Shown here: positions 1 through 12,095 of the stretch, in pieces | Layout: every line of letters starts with the position of its first letter | Numbering within the stretch: position 1 is the first letter of the stretch | DNA from: Cryptomeria japonica | Taxonomy: Eukaryota > Streptophyta > Pinopsida > Cupressales > Cupressaceae | Reading direction: 5' to 3' | NCBI RefSeq assembly: GCF_030272615.1 | Contig: NC_081411.1 | Coordinates: 185,116,449-185,180,448, forward strand | DNA: 64,000 bases | Program-made: the position numbers and the translations under genes | The notes under the pieces: model-generated | Seen by the model: the letters and a program-made list of their open reading frames with translations, nothing else | What the model was told of the DNA's origin: nothing | Databases searched by the model: none

Positions 1-290
1 TTTCCAACCAGATGAATTCTCCATGCACTCTTCTCAAAACATATCTGACAATTTTATCCTCAATTTTGGGAATATCCAAAATGTTAGTAAACCCTAGATC
101 CTCAATATACTTGTACTAGGACAATCTTTCTAGAATCTCCCATTAACTCACTCATATACATGCTCTTAATATCAATGGTTCCCAAATCCTCAATATGACA
201 GTTAATGTAAGCTCTAACATCTTCAACATATACAACTCCTTCCGAGATACGGGAAAAGGTGCCAACCAAATCATCCAAGGTGGCTATATG
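1..290 (-). pseudogene. 5' part of ORF2 of non-autonomous LTR element A1 (decayed)
   Basis: Read on the minus strand from about 285 down to 1, this stretch encodes a protein block similar to the N-terminal 110 residues of the long ORF2 at 59866-63153. Examples are AYINCHIEDLG here against AYIDCKLEELG there (ORF2 residue 43 on), and VRYVLRRVH against IRIILSRVH (ORF2 residue 98 on). One frameshift lies near position 105, between the two blocks, and there are several stops. The original start is not clear. The gene runs off the left edge of the window. It lies downstream of the gag at 729-1900, the same order as in element B. Function unknown; homology seen by eye only. Confidence 0.72.
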
Positions 291-728
291 TAGACATCAT
301 TTGAAAGTTGACCTAGGACGGTCCTTGACCTCAACAACAATAGGATTTGTAATAAAAGTTGGTGCAAAGGATGATATTGCTTCCACAATGAAAGATAAAT
401 ACCTATGAAATAGTTGTCAGTGAAAACCCTAAGAACTCTTCTAATCGCTAGTGAAATTGCTCAAGAAGATATCAATCGCACTCATTGTGAATCACTCCAA
501 ATCACTCTAAATGCAAAGTGATTAGAAATGAAGTGGATTCAACCTTTTATCCTCCAAGAAACCCTAATTTGTCACTAATATGAATGACTTCTAGTGAAAG
601 ATATTGGATCTTGGTCAAACATCTCCATGTCGGATAAGGATTTCCAATGTCTAGAACATCTTCCAGAACCTCTTCCCAAGCCATAAGTATTATTGTCATG
701 AATTTTTCCTACCCCTAAGGCATCTGCC

Positions 729-1900
729 TCAGTTACCAGATGAGCTTCCCACCGGTGCAGGAGCAACCTCCTCTATCGGTTGAGTAACCAAACCATTTCC
801 ATCAACAAATCGATCATCTGACTTCCTGACCCATTTCTTGATATGATCTTGTTGAATTTCCTTTACCTTCTCTTTTCCTTTATCATTTGATCCATCATTG
901 TTAACCGGTGGATTTATGCTTCTATAAAACTTAGCCATGTGTCCAACCATGTTGCATGCATAGCATGTGACATTGTTCTTTTGAATTTCTTCGCTAAAAC
1001 TAGTATAATTTCTTGACTTGCACTGACTAGCCATTTGTCCAAATTTTCCACATGCATAATATTTAACATTCATTCTGCAATATTTTCTCTTATGACCATA
1101 CTTATTGCATTTAGAACATTGACTGAGAGAATAATTATAATTTCTATTTGATCTATTTCTACATTACCTAGCCATGTGACCAAATTTATTACAAACAAAG
1201 CATCTACCATTTAATTTGTAATCATTCAGCTACCTTATTGATGTCTTCTTCTTTTGATCTTCATTTGCAGTACCAGAGCTCTAACCTTGTTCAAATCCAA
1301 GTCCACTAGAATCTCCATTATGTCCTTGACTTTTCAATAATTCATCAAGCTATGCCAAACTAACCTTGAATTTGTCCTTGTACTCACTTGCAACAGTCAG
1401 ATCATCTCTCAGAATTATCATTTGTCTCTCAAGTTCTTGTTGATTACTTTGGGATTGCACTAAATATTTTCACAACATATTATTTTCATGAACCAACTAG
1501 GTGCATTCTTCAAATTTGTCTTTAAGAGATATAGCAAGATTTTTTTCCTTCTTCTTCTGGCCTTCAATATCCTTTGACATCCTCATAGTTAAGGCTTGCA
1601 TTTCACTCCTCGTGACCATGTTCTCCTGACTTAGCTTCTGACATTTTTCATTAAGGCAATCCTTCTCTTCATTATCCTTATTTTGCAGTAGTTCCTTCCT
1701 CCTAGCTTGAACAGAGGGCAACCTCTCCTATAGGATAAGAATGAATTCCTGAAAGAATTCAATTCATCTTGTAACTTCAAGATCTTCATCCTTTCAGCAT
1801 CATAATCTTAAAGTGCTACCTCAAGTTGCTTCTCCAAACTCATATCCATGGATTCTAGATTTAGGATCTTCATCAAGTTGTTAAACTTCCTTTGAGGTAC
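729..1900 (-). pseudogene. gag-like protein of A1: coiled coil and four zinc-knuckle units (decayed)
   Basis: Capsid/nucleocapsid-type gag of a retroelement. Reading from 1900 down: the start codon matching A2's ATG is changed (GTA at 1900-1898). Next comes a charged coiled-coil part (around 1721-1497, KKKEKNLAISLKDKFEE), then four CCHC units at about 1205-940: CFVCNKFGHMAR followed by a stop, CSKCNKYGHKRKYC, YYACGKFGQMASQC (first Cys lost, His changed to Gln) and CYACNMVGHMAKFY (last Cys lost). The frame ends at 729. It matches the gag of A2 at 55727-56893 along its length. Inactive: start lost and several stops. Confidence 0.8.
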
Positions 1901-1902
1901 AA

Positions 1903-1916
1903 GGCTCTGATACCAA
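1903..1916 (-). promoter_or_regulatory. Primer binding site of A1 (initiator Met-tRNA type)
   Basis: The minus strand reads TTGGTATCAGAGCC one base inside the LTR edge. TGGTATCAGAGC is the standard plant initiator-Met-tRNA primer site of Ty1/copia-type elements. It fixes the inner edge of the 5' LTR at 1918. Confidence 0.9.
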
Positions 1917-1917
1917 T

Positions 1918-2829
1918 TGTTGGAATCAAAGAACACTAAGAGGGGGGGTGAATCAGTGTTCTACCAGAATGGATCAATTTTAACCTTATTAAAACATGCA
2001 TTCACCAATCGGTATACCGGTACATATAGAATTGAAATAATTATAGAAATCAATAATCCAATCACATAAATGATTACAATAACATAGAGAATTATATATG
2101 GAAAACCTCAAACAAGAAAAACCACAATGGGATTTGTGACCCACAATATCAATCCATTGGCCATATGAAAAGATATTTTAAAATATAGGGGCCTGCACTT
2201 GTAGGAAGGCTTATAGTGTAGAGCACACTACTCATCACAAAAAGAGTCTCACTGACTACATACAAATCTAGACTACAATTCGGAGAAATGAATGAACTGC
2301 AATTACAGCATCTTCTATGCTTGAATACAATTCTAGTTAAGCTCTGTCTGTTCCAGTCCAGAAACCCTAAACCCTTATCAGAATAACCTTTTACATAATT
2401 TTCCCATTACAATTATCTCTCTCTCACTCATATTACATCTCGTATATGTCATATTACAAAATTATCTAATCAACTGACCTATATACCCTTACAATATTTC
2501 ATGCCTTATGTCGGCTTACATAGATAATTAAAAAATGAATATACATGTCGGTTCAATTACATATATACATAAATATCAAAATCAATTGCTGATTATTGGA
2601 TCACCCAAAATGATGTCAGCCTCCAATATCGATAACCTGATGAAGTCATGTTGGCATGCTATGCCGATACTCAAAGAATTCCTCCTACCAGTGATGATAC
2701 CTGCTAGTGCTGGTGTCAGTGCTGGTGAAGTGTCTATCGATAAATAACCAAACCAAAATATGAAGTCGAAACATGTTGCCATCAATGACAACATATTGAA
2801 ACCAATCAAATGAGTGTCAATTGCCAACA
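1918..2829 (-). repeat. 5' LTR of A1
   Basis: 912 bp. On the minus strand it starts TGTTGGCAATTGACACTC (2829) and ends in CCAACA (1918) next to the primer site. A2's LTR at 54789-55709 has the same start and end. A C-rich U5 motif (complement of AGAGGGGGGGTGAATCAG, 1939-1956) lies about 20 bp from the inner edge. Confidence 0.88.
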
Positions 2830-3057
2830 ACTCCTACCTATTCTTTCATTTCATTAAGCCACATATCATCATTGTATTCTCTCTTGTCTCTTAGCCTTTC
2901 CTTTATAACCAAGCTCATCTAAATTGTATGTAATTTTTCTTGATGATCTAATTGATCAATATTTTCATCTTGATAGAATACAGTTTATTCCTATCAATAT
3001 TTTGTCTCTCTATTTTGTACTTTTCATTCAGCTCTTGATCTTTGAAAAAACTCACAA
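2830..3057. other. Unassigned 228 bp between A1 and the recognisable part of the C 5' LTR
   Basis: By position this should be more of the gypsy C 5' LTR, into which A1 inserted, but it does not visibly align with the matching part of the 3' LTR (about 28160-28403). It may be a diverged LTR section or a remnant of another insertion. No coding potential seen. Confidence 0.5.
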
Positions 3058-3687
3058 TAACTTTCAATCCTAACCCTTGTTTAGGTTATTCAATCTCAAC
3101 CATCTATTTCTCTATTTTCTCTATAAGTAGAGCCAATTTATTCAATCTATGAGATCAATCCACTTTATGCATCCTTATTATAGTTATTTTTCAAGGTTAC
3201 CAAGGATCTCTCATTGTGCCTCTCTCAAGAATTTAGCCCATCCTAATTGCATCATGTTTAGATTATATCATGTTTTAGAGTAATCATTTAGCTTAATTGA
3301 ATATCATTTTCATAGCATTTTCATCCTCATCTTAACTTAATTAGATCATTTAATCCTTCAATTTGGAAACACACCTCCAATTTGCATATCATCTTCATAT
3401 TAATAGTTTTGATCATCCAGTCAACTAGGATCTTAGTTGCATCCATTTAGATTCTAGTTCATCTTTCAAATTTTGTTCTTTAGGTTTTCATCTTAAAGAT
3501 AAAGTGCTCTTCCAAGTGAGGGGCACATTGAATCTTAAGGATCCTTGGAGATAAAGGAGAATGAGATGATTTTGAGAGGTTAAGATTAACTAACGTGTTT
3601 TGTTGATTTTGATCTCTAATGCAATGTCCCATTGGTTTGTTTGTGTTGTATGTGTCTCTTGTGTAGGTGCAAAGATCTAAGCATACA
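3058..3687 (+). repeat. 3' portion of the 5' LTR of gypsy element C
   Basis: Aligns with the 3' LTR at 28404-29012 at roughly 88-90% by eye, from AACTTTCAATCCTA through to the shared end CATACA. It contains a TATA-like box (CTATAAGTAGAGCC, about 3120) that reads CTATAAATAGAGCC in the 3' copy. The upstream LTR half is missing because of the A1 insertion. Confidence 0.82.
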
Positions 3688-3709
3688 TTTTTAGCACCCA
3701 CTATGGGGC
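3688..3709 (+). promoter_or_regulatory. Primer-site-like sequence of gypsy C
   Basis: Directly after the LTR end comes TTAGCACCCACTATGGGGC, which resembles the TGGCGCCCACCGTGGGGC start found after the LTR in many plant Ty3/gypsy elements. The match is decayed; no tRNA assignment is made. Confidence 0.6.
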
Positions 3710-6700
3710 TAGACCCCTGATTTTGGGTGAACTCACAATACTGGTTCTCACTTTTTGACCAAATTTGACACTTAGATGAACATTTTGAAAAAAATATTCA
3801 CTTTCTAACACCTATAACTTTTAAACCATTAATAATTTGGAGATGATGTGTAGTAGTTATTTGTAACACTTTGTTTGTAGATTCTAAATATATTTTTTTT
3901 GAATAAAATTTTATTGATTTTTCCATCTCCCTCATAAGTAGTTTTTAATAGAAAACAACATTTTTTAAGAGTGATGTGCACCCAAAATGAATAAATTTTT
4001 TTCTATAAATGATAAAAACTTAATTCTTTTGAATATTGGTTTGTAACATCTATACCCAAGGTATGTAGTTTGTTTGATAGTGATATGTTGAATATTTTTC
4101 ATTTTATTATGTTTTGAAGTTTGACTAATTATAATTTAGATATAGGTGTATGTTTGAACACATATCTTGTTCTATATGTATCAAAATTCAATTTTTTTTT
4201 TTATTAGAAAGAAGACATCAATACCAAGTGTATAGATATTTTTCACAATTTTTTTGAATTAGTTTACTATTTTTCCCAATGCATTGAACAAAGAAGATCA
4301 TGTTCGGTGAAAAATCTACATTCATAAGAAATAAAATAAAAATATATTAATGAAATTAAATATATTAAAAATTATACTATTTGGAAAGCTTATAATAACA
4401 ACTAAATACTTTTTTAAAAAAAACTTCTAAATTATTTCATTTGACCTCCCAAAAGCTAATGTAAAATTGGGTTTTTATCAGTATTTGATAGATGCAAAGG
4501 AGACTCCATTGCAAGTATGATTTAGAAGTAGAGAGGTCTATCCAAGAAATTTTTATCTAAGAGCCTTTGATCTAACTCTCTTCAATTAATTACTTCAAAT
4601 GGGATCTCTTCAAAATTTAATCATTATATTTTCTAAAAAATGTTCAATTTCAACAAAAATCAGGATGTACCAAAAAGTGGGAACCAACATTGTTAGTTCA
4701 CCCTTTTATCAAAATTTTAACATTTTTGTGTAGGTCTGGCCCAAAAATTTCAAGACTCTTTTAGCGCATACGTTGTATGCTTTAGCATATTTTCTCTTTG
4801 TTCTAGCACATTTGCAGTACAAAGTAGTGCATACATTATATGTTTTAGTGCATTTGTCTATATGTGTTGTTTTGGGTATCTGACAGTTTAGTGCATTTAC
4901 ATAATCTTTTAGCATGTTTGCACTACGATTTAGCGCATTTGTAGTACGATCTAGTGCATTTGCCTTCTATTTTAGCGCATTTATTATGATAGAAAATTAA
5001 GCTTGTCTAGCCCACCTAGTGATTAAGATTTTCACTAACTCTCTTTTTGCAGGTTTCTAACAAATTCTTGCAGGTTGGAGGAGTTTAAGTTAGTATTTTG
5101 TTTTCATTCTATCTTTTTTTCAAAGTTGGATAAAAAGAACTCACATTTCCATTTTGGTAAAAATAACTTCACACTTCATTTTGGTATTCTTAAAATAAAT
5201 CACACTTCAATTTTTTGTCTTAAAAAGAACCTTACTTGCAAGGGTTAAAAAGATTCACAAAATCAAACCTTCATTTTCTTGCAAGTTAGGAACAAAAACA
5301 AAAAATTTCATTCGAGCTTAAAAAGAAATCTTTTATTTTTTGCAAAGGTAAAATTCAAAATCAACATCTTTATTTTCAAGATTGAAAAGAACAATCAACT
5401 TGTCCCAATTGCAAAGTGATTTAGTTTATTGCAATGATTTTCATTTTGTTGACCAAGATTTCCAATTCCTAGTTTAGAAAATCATTGCTATGAGGAACTA
5501 AAAGGAACACCATGTTTGATTGGAGTAACATCTCCAATTAGGATTTAAAAACAAAATATCATTTCTTTGAAGGCTAAAAAAAACATTGTATGCTTTGTCT
5601 TGAGTGGTAGGTATATGATCTCCCCTTACTTTGATTACCAAAAAGCCAAACCCACTCTTTTCATTCTTTACTTACTTTCAAGCATTTAGAACCCTTAGAG
5701 GGTTTGCCTTCCTGAAGCCTTGAGGGGCTAGTGAGAAGGGTATGGCCCAAGTGGGCAATGACTTTATTGTAAGTTTACCAACCAGCTATAATCAAATGTG
5801 GAGGCTAATGAAAATCCCCTCCAATGCAAGTGTGTATTTGATAGCCTTCCCCTAGTATCCTTGTGATGTGAAAAGACTTTGTTCTAAAGGTTGGGAATCC
5901 TCTTAATTATTTATCATTTGTTGCACCAAAAGGAATCCTTACTACGAACCATAGAAGTAGAAACTTTGAGCCAAATCAGTTGCCATACATTGGTAAAATC
6001 ATAGTGCAAGGGTGGGGAAGAATCTACCCCAAACTTACTCACCATACATCTCCCAACATAACTACTCAATTGAGGAGAAATTCTCTTTGGGTTAATTTTT
6101 GGACAAAGGCAAAAAAATAGGCACCCTCTAGGGGGTGACACGGTTATTTGAGTTGACGGAGTATCGAGTGTGGTCTATGATATTGTCAATGACCCTTGAA
6201 TAAAGATTCTACTTGGTGTGTCTTGTTTGTATCAAAACTTGTGAAAACATCAAGGATTTGAACACATCCTCAAAAGAACATACACTTAATGTTTAGCATT
6301 AGGATAACCATTGTCTTCATGTGTGCTATGTAATCTAGTCATAAATGCTTAAATATCTTGCAAAAATATCCAACAATCAAGCTAAAAAATTAGTTCAAAA
6401 CAAAGAGAAATCATAAGTGGAAGATATTTTCAAATCCAAAAAGGCACCTTGGAGGTGGCTATCAACTTATCAACTATCTTAGGCAAGACTTTCATCCAAC
6501 AAAATTAGGGGAGTATCAAACCAAGTCATCGAGAGTTATCATCCAACTATCTCAGCAAAAAATACCTAGCTAGGTACTCAAGTTAGTAAAATAAAGTTTT
6601 TCATATCAAGAGACTTTATCCATATCATTTTACATATGTTGTCATAGGAGCCTATCAAAAAAACCCTCTATTCAACTTAGTAAGATTGAGTATCAAAATG

Positions 6701-7123
6701 AAGTATCCATATCAACCAACCATATCAACTTTTTGATCATTTGTATGACCACTTCACATATTTTGAGAAGAAGTCATCATCAAAAGACTAAGTTGAAGAA
6801 GAGACAACCTAGTCCTAAGGAGGTTACCAAGAGGAGAAATTTTCTCTATATCAATCATCAACTCTTTGTGTCACACTGTATCTTCTTGTGTCATATGTGA
6901 TTATACCTTCAAGAAAAATCTAATGAATTTTATGAAGAGCCTTTGAGAAGTAGGGCTTATACTCAAAAGGAAGCATTTAACCAACTCCTCAACAAAGGGA
7001 GAAAATCAATTCCACCTTCTTTCCAAAAATTTGCATCACCTGTAACGAAGCATGAACCGAACCACCAAATCCACCAAGAACCTCGATAGAAGAGGAGGAA
7101 TTCACTATTGTGGAAATATATTG
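3710..7123 (+). other. Long leader of gypsy C, no gene seen
   Basis: About 3.4 kb between the primer site and gag with only short, unconvincing reading frames. AT-rich. It holds the TTTAGCGCATTTG repeat cluster at 4735-4985. Long leaders are common in large plant Ty3/gypsy elements, so I treat it as element sequence and not host DNA. Confidence 0.55.
4735..4985 (+). repeat. Degenerate TTTAGCGCATTTG repeat cluster
   Basis: The motif TTTAGCGCATTTG and near copies (AGTGCATTTG, AGCACATTTG, AGCGCATACG), some followed by TAGTACGA or CAGTACAA, recur about eight to ten times in 250 bp. The opposite-strand form (CAAATGCGCTAAA) occurs at 26585-26765, near the other end of the same element. Confidence 0.6.
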
Positions 7124-9031
7124 ATGCCCACTGGTACTCGATCTCGAAAAGGAAAAGATTTGGATCCACAACTAGAATCAAGCATAGATCATAGGGAGTC
7201 CAACCCTTTTGACGAATACGCAAATATGGAGGAAGAGGAGATCATCAGGGAACTTGTCCAACAATGCCAACAAAGTGCCACCTTCCAAAAGCTCATGGAA
7301 AGGATTATAGAAGAGGATAAACAAAAATACCTCCTCATGCTAAATAGTAAAGGATTCAGGATTCTTGAGGATTATGACATGTAAAATTTGAGGAATACCA
7401 ATGAAAGGATCCTAAGGACAAGGACTAGGACCTACACATATAATACTCAAGATCAAGAGCATTTGATAGGAGAGGACATGCATGAACAAGACAACACCGG
7501 CAACTGAGATGATACACATAATTATGACAATGTTAGTGAACAAGGAGATTCCCATAATTGAAGGTCCAATGAAGAAAATGTTCCCTTAGCCCACATCACC
7601 CAACATCTCCAAGCACTCCAACGATAAATGCAGGATATGCAACAAGGGTCTACGATGAGGTATTATTTAGAGGACATTTATCCTTATCCTTTTGATAGAA
7701 GGATAAATATAATACCATTCCCAAAAATTCAGATGTACCATAGTATGATAAGTACAATGGTAAGTGATCCCCATGATCACGTCAGGGAATTCTGCACTAT
7801 GAGCTTGAAGTTTTCTCATTACGATACATACATGATGAGGCTATTCCCAAGAAGTTTGGGAGGAAAAAAAATGGAGTGGTTGTCAAAGCTCACATCTCCT
7901 ATCAGATCATTCGATGAGTTGGTGAATAAATTTGGTACACAATACTCTTATAATATCCAACATGAGGTCACCATGCTTGACATATGCAATACGAAGCAAA
8001 TGAACAATGAAATATTCATGGTGTTCTTACAATGATGTAGGCACATGGTTTCAAGGTATACACGTGATTTACCTAAAAAATAAAAAATGGAAATATTCAT
8101 AGACAATTTAAATGATGAAATGAGTTATCAACTCAAACTATAATGTCTACCTAATTTCCAAAAAATAATCGAGAATGGCATCCAAGTAGAGGAAACCTCC
8201 ATCAAGAAAGGGACCTTGAATTTCTCCAAAGAATGTGTTAATTCATCCAACAATAACACCTATAGCAATCAATATAACAACAACTCAAACAAGTCCAAGT
8301 TTTGGACTAGAAACAAAAATGTTGTTAATGATGGTGTAGTCGATGCCAACAATTTAAAGTATAAGCAACCAGTGTTGAATTTATCATGTAACACACCATC
8401 CAACAATAATTAAAGAAGTGCCAATCAAGGCACTAACAACTATCAACGTACCAACAACCAAGGGAACAACAACAACAATCAAGGGAGTAACACCAACACT
8501 CCATCTCCCCAATATCGAAAAACCTATACACCATTGGGAAAAACCATAGAATTTCAAGAACATTTGGCAAGCAAACTCATCACATTGCCAGTCATAAGCA
8601 ATTTTCAACCCCAAGTCAAACCACCATTGTGGAATGACTCGCATTACTGTGATTATCATCGAACCAAGGGGCATAGAACAAATGATTGCATGAGGTTGAA
8701 AAACCTAGTTCAAGATATGATAGACAAGGTAGACATAACAATCAATGTTCATAAAACCAATGGTGATCACGAGGCATTCAAAAATCCTCTTCCTAATTAT
8801 GACAAGGGAGGAACATCAACATCGAATAACAACAAAGGAGCCCACATCAACTACATAAATGACAATGTCATCATTCACATATCGGCATATGACAATCAAG
8901 TGAATGTCATAAAAATCAAGGAGAAACAAGAACATGCACTGGTGAATGTGACAAAAAGGGCCCAAAATATGTCTCTAAAGGGAGCATATCTAAAGAAACA
9001 ACTATCCCCAAGACTCAATATAGCTTGGTAG
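7124..9031 (+). pseudogene. gag of gypsy C (decayed)
   Basis: Structural gag in one frame from the ATG at 7124 (MPTGTRSRKG) to 9031, broken by several in-frame stops (first at 7382). An acidic N-terminal part is followed by the retrotransposon gag domain at about 7680-8035, with the typical RLFPRSLGGKKMEWLSKL and FDELVNKFGTQYSYNIQHE stretches. Next is an Asn-rich linker (8216-8470). A zinc-finger-like unit, CDYHRTKGHRTNDC, at about 8648-8690 is a CX2HX4HX4C form I associate with Tat-type gags. Not translatable as it stands. Confidence 0.8.
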
Positions 9032-9168
9032 ATCAATTGCAAAGGATTCCTACCCAGATATCAATATTAGAGTTGCTCAAACTCTCACCAAAACAGAAGG
9101 ATATCTTAGAGTGAACTCTTGTAGAAACTATAGTTCCAAATGACCTGGATATCGATGGATTCCAATCC

Positions 9169-10008
9169 ATGGTAGTGCATATGACGGTGCCACATAACAT
9201 ATCATTTTCAGAGGATGATGATGTCTCTTTGAGTTATCCACACAACACCCTACTCAATATCGAAGTCCTAGTTTATGAACATCGCGTGAAAAGAGTGCTA
9301 ATAGATGGAGGAGTTGGTCTAAATATATGTACCTTAAAGCTTATTTGTGCATTGGACTTCTCTAAGCAAGATATTGATCCCAAAAAGATCACTATCAAAG
9401 CCTATGATGATGAAGAAAGGTCGTTCAAAGGAATAGTGGTGTTACCCATTCAAGTAGGACCTATGCAAAAAAACACAATTTGCCAAGTCTTGGACATAGA
9501 CTTGACATATATCATACTCTTGGGTTGTCCGCGGACTCATGAAATGCAATCAGTACCTTCCATGTATCATCAATGTCTCAAGTTCCCTTACAACGGACAA
9601 GAGATTTCAATATCAGTAGACACTAACCCCTTTCAATATTGTAACACTATGGGGGCAACTCAAAATGTTCTAGTGCCACACAACAGGGAAACCCAAGCTT
9701 CCTCATCATCAAATCAAGAAAAACTAAAGTCTTTACCCATAAAATTTGAGAAGAAGATGAAGGTAAAGGAACAAGGCATGGGGGAGTACTCTTTTGAACC
9801 CCTATGTCTATCAAAATTACCCATATCGCCAAGATCCCATGGACAACCTTCAACATCAAGTCACCAAGAAGCACAACCCATTAAAAAGTTTGATGGAAAA
9901 TTTATCCAAATTGGCACACTTGCAAAAGATAAGGATATCTTCAACTGGCTATACAAGGATGAGGAAGAAATAAGAGTCATTTCTCTAAGAGTTGTCATCC
10001 CCGCATAA
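9169..10008 (+). pseudogene. Aspartic protease part of gypsy C pol (decayed)
   Basis: Open for 279 codons in a different frame from gag. The retroviral-type aspartic protease core is at about 9295-9336: VLIDGGVGLNICTL, where family members usually have the D-[ST]-G or D-G-G active-site turn after hydrophobic residues. A downstream hydrophobic block with ILLGCPRTH (about 9510) fits the second conserved region. It processes the element's polyprotein in living copies. The frame ends at 10008, and 10009-11330 carries a poorly conserved spacer to the reverse transcriptase. Confidence 0.72.
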
Positions 10009-11330
10009 CAATATGGTAATGGGTTCAAAATCATGCAACAAATGGGGTACAAAGAAAAAGGAACTATTAGAAAATGTAAAGAGAGAATTACAAAACTGAT
10101 CCAACCTCATTCACAACTTCCAAAAGATAAATCAGGACTAGGGTATGGCCAACATATCGAACCGGTACAAAAATGAAATCACCAAAATCCTTGAAGGAAA
10201 AGAAATGGAAGATATAATGAGGAATCATGGCAAGAGGTGATACACCAAGAAGCTAAGAAGATAAACAAATAACAAGAGGGTGAATAATATCAAAAACAAC
10301 AAGAGGAGCTTGCTATTCAAAGAGAGGAAGCTTCTTACAAATGGATACACCATGTAACAGGACCTGATCAAGCCAAATCTAAGCCACAACATGAAGAGGA
10401 ACCTTCCATTCAAAGGGAGGAGACTTTTTATGAAAACACCCAAAGAGTACAAGCAAGCATAGAACCTAAATCAACACAAGCCACAAAACTTGTATCAATT
10501 ATTAGTGACCTCTTCTTGCCATATAATATTCCTGATAGATTCAGTTGGGTAACTTGGACAACAATTTTGAAACAGACTCCAATGAGTATGAATGGGATAC
10601 TTATTTTGATATTATTGAATATATTGAGGTGGATACAATCTATACATATATACCCATACCTTTTAAAGGACAAGGTTTGAGGCCTAGATCATTTGAATTT
10701 GGACCACTACATATCTATGAGGCTAGTGAGAACGAGCATCATCAATACGAAAGAGGCAATATCAAAGAGAGTACCATACAAAACCTTGCTACCATCATAG
10801 ACTTTGTTACATCTAATGACAACTACGATAATCTCTCCATCATGACTCTTACAGCGGAAGACCTTGACCCACCAAATGATTCCCTACCACTTATATATCC
10901 TAAACGTATAGGCTGGGAACCAATTGAATAGATTGAAATACCAACCTTTCAAAATGATGATGCCATTATCCAATACCTTTGATCAGTCAACCCGGGAACA
11001 TACTCCACTAATGAATTCCATAACAATGTCTACAATCAAGAGAGTGCCAAGTTTTTTAGTCACAAAATGAACAAAAGAAAAAAATTATTTAATGCTGAAA
11101 ACCATTTAATGGTAGTATTAGATCGTTAAAAAGTAAAAACACAGGACGTATCCAATGGTGAAAACATCTTTGAGGTGCCAGAGGATGAGAGACTTGGCAC
11201 TCTTCTTGAACATTACTACGAAAGATCTCCAATTTTGATTGAGACAACTCAATCAATCAATATCAACACTGAAACAACAACAAGAACCATACATCTGGCA
11301 TAATCATCAACGGAACAAGAAAGATGAGAC
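10009..11330 (+). pseudogene. Spacer between protease and reverse transcriptase of gypsy C
   Basis: A readable acidic fragment at 10545-10931 (GQGLRPRSFEFGPLHIYEAS) lies in the same frame as the reverse transcriptase. No catalytic motif is visible. This is the usual low-conservation linker of pol in Tat-like elements. Stops and frame changes occur on both sides of it. Confidence 0.5.
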
Positions 11331-12095
11331 TTTATCAAATTATTCAAGGAGAAGAAAATCAATTTTTCTTGGTCTTATAGAGATATGTTAGGTGTTGATC
11401 TGGATATCATCATGCATCATTTATCTATAACTCCTGGAGCTAAACTTGTCAAACAAAAATTGAGAAAGATGAACTCACATGTCGCCATATTGGTTAAAGA
11501 AGAGCTGAAGAAGTTACTAGATGTAGGATTCATCCAACCTATAGATTATGCCAAATGGATCTCTAAAATTGTGCATGTTTCTAAATGAGATAAAAGCATC
11601 AAGATTTGTATAGACTTTAGGGACCTCAACAAGGCCTGTCTAAAAGATCATTTTCCTTTACCAAGAATCGATACAATTGGGGATCTCATGGCAGGGCATG
11701 CAATGCTATCACTCATGGAAGGTTTTTTAGACTACAACCAAATCAAGATAGCTCTAGAGGATCAAGATAAAACAACATTCACATGTCCATGGGGTACATA
11801 CTATTGGAATGTCATGCCTTTTGGTTTGAAAAATGTTGGTGCAACCTATCAAAGAGTAATGACAACAATCTTCCATGACATGATCCATACTTTTATGGAG
11901 AATTATGTAGATGACTTTCTAACCAAATCATTCACAAGAGCAGGACACCTAGACATTCTTGATAAAATATTTCAGAGACTAGAACAATTCAATGTCAGAT
12001 TAAACCCTAAAAAGTGTGTTTTTGGGGTCAAATCTGAAAAAATCTTGGGCTACATTATATCCAAAAAAAGGCATTGAGGTAGATCCCACAAAGTT
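11331..12095 (+). pseudogene. Reverse transcriptase of gypsy C (decayed, 3' truncated)
   Basis: RT in order: FSWSYRDMLG entry block at about 11365-11394, the primer-grip region LRKMNSHVAILVKEELKKLL, DFRDLNKAC (about 11610-11640), a DYNQI block (usually SGYNQI), VMPFGLKNVGATYQRVM, and the catalytic YVDD at 11904-11915. It ends in GYIISKK and IEVDP, just where the RNase H domain should begin. RNase H and the integrase N-terminus are missing. They are replaced by LTR remnant G from about 12096. A stop at 11586-11588 and at least one frame break make it inactive. Confidence 0.85.

Larger units (their letters stand above)
1..2829 (-). mobile_element. Non-autonomous LTR retrotransposon A1 (5' LTR, gag, start of ORF2)
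   Basis: Minus-strand element that enters at its 5' LTR outer end (2829) and runs off the left edge. Order in its own sense: LTR 2829-1918, Met-tRNA primer site, gag with four zinc-knuckle units, spacer, ORF2. No pol lies between gag and ORF2. A second copy (A2) starts at 54789 on the plus strand; the two LTRs are of similar length (912 and 921) but clearly diverged. It appears to have inserted in the 5' LTR of gypsy element C. Confidence 0.8.

Noticed and set aside
8384-8674. 96-codon minus-strand frame opposite C gag
   Set aside because: Shadow of the Asn-rich gag linker and zinc-finger region.
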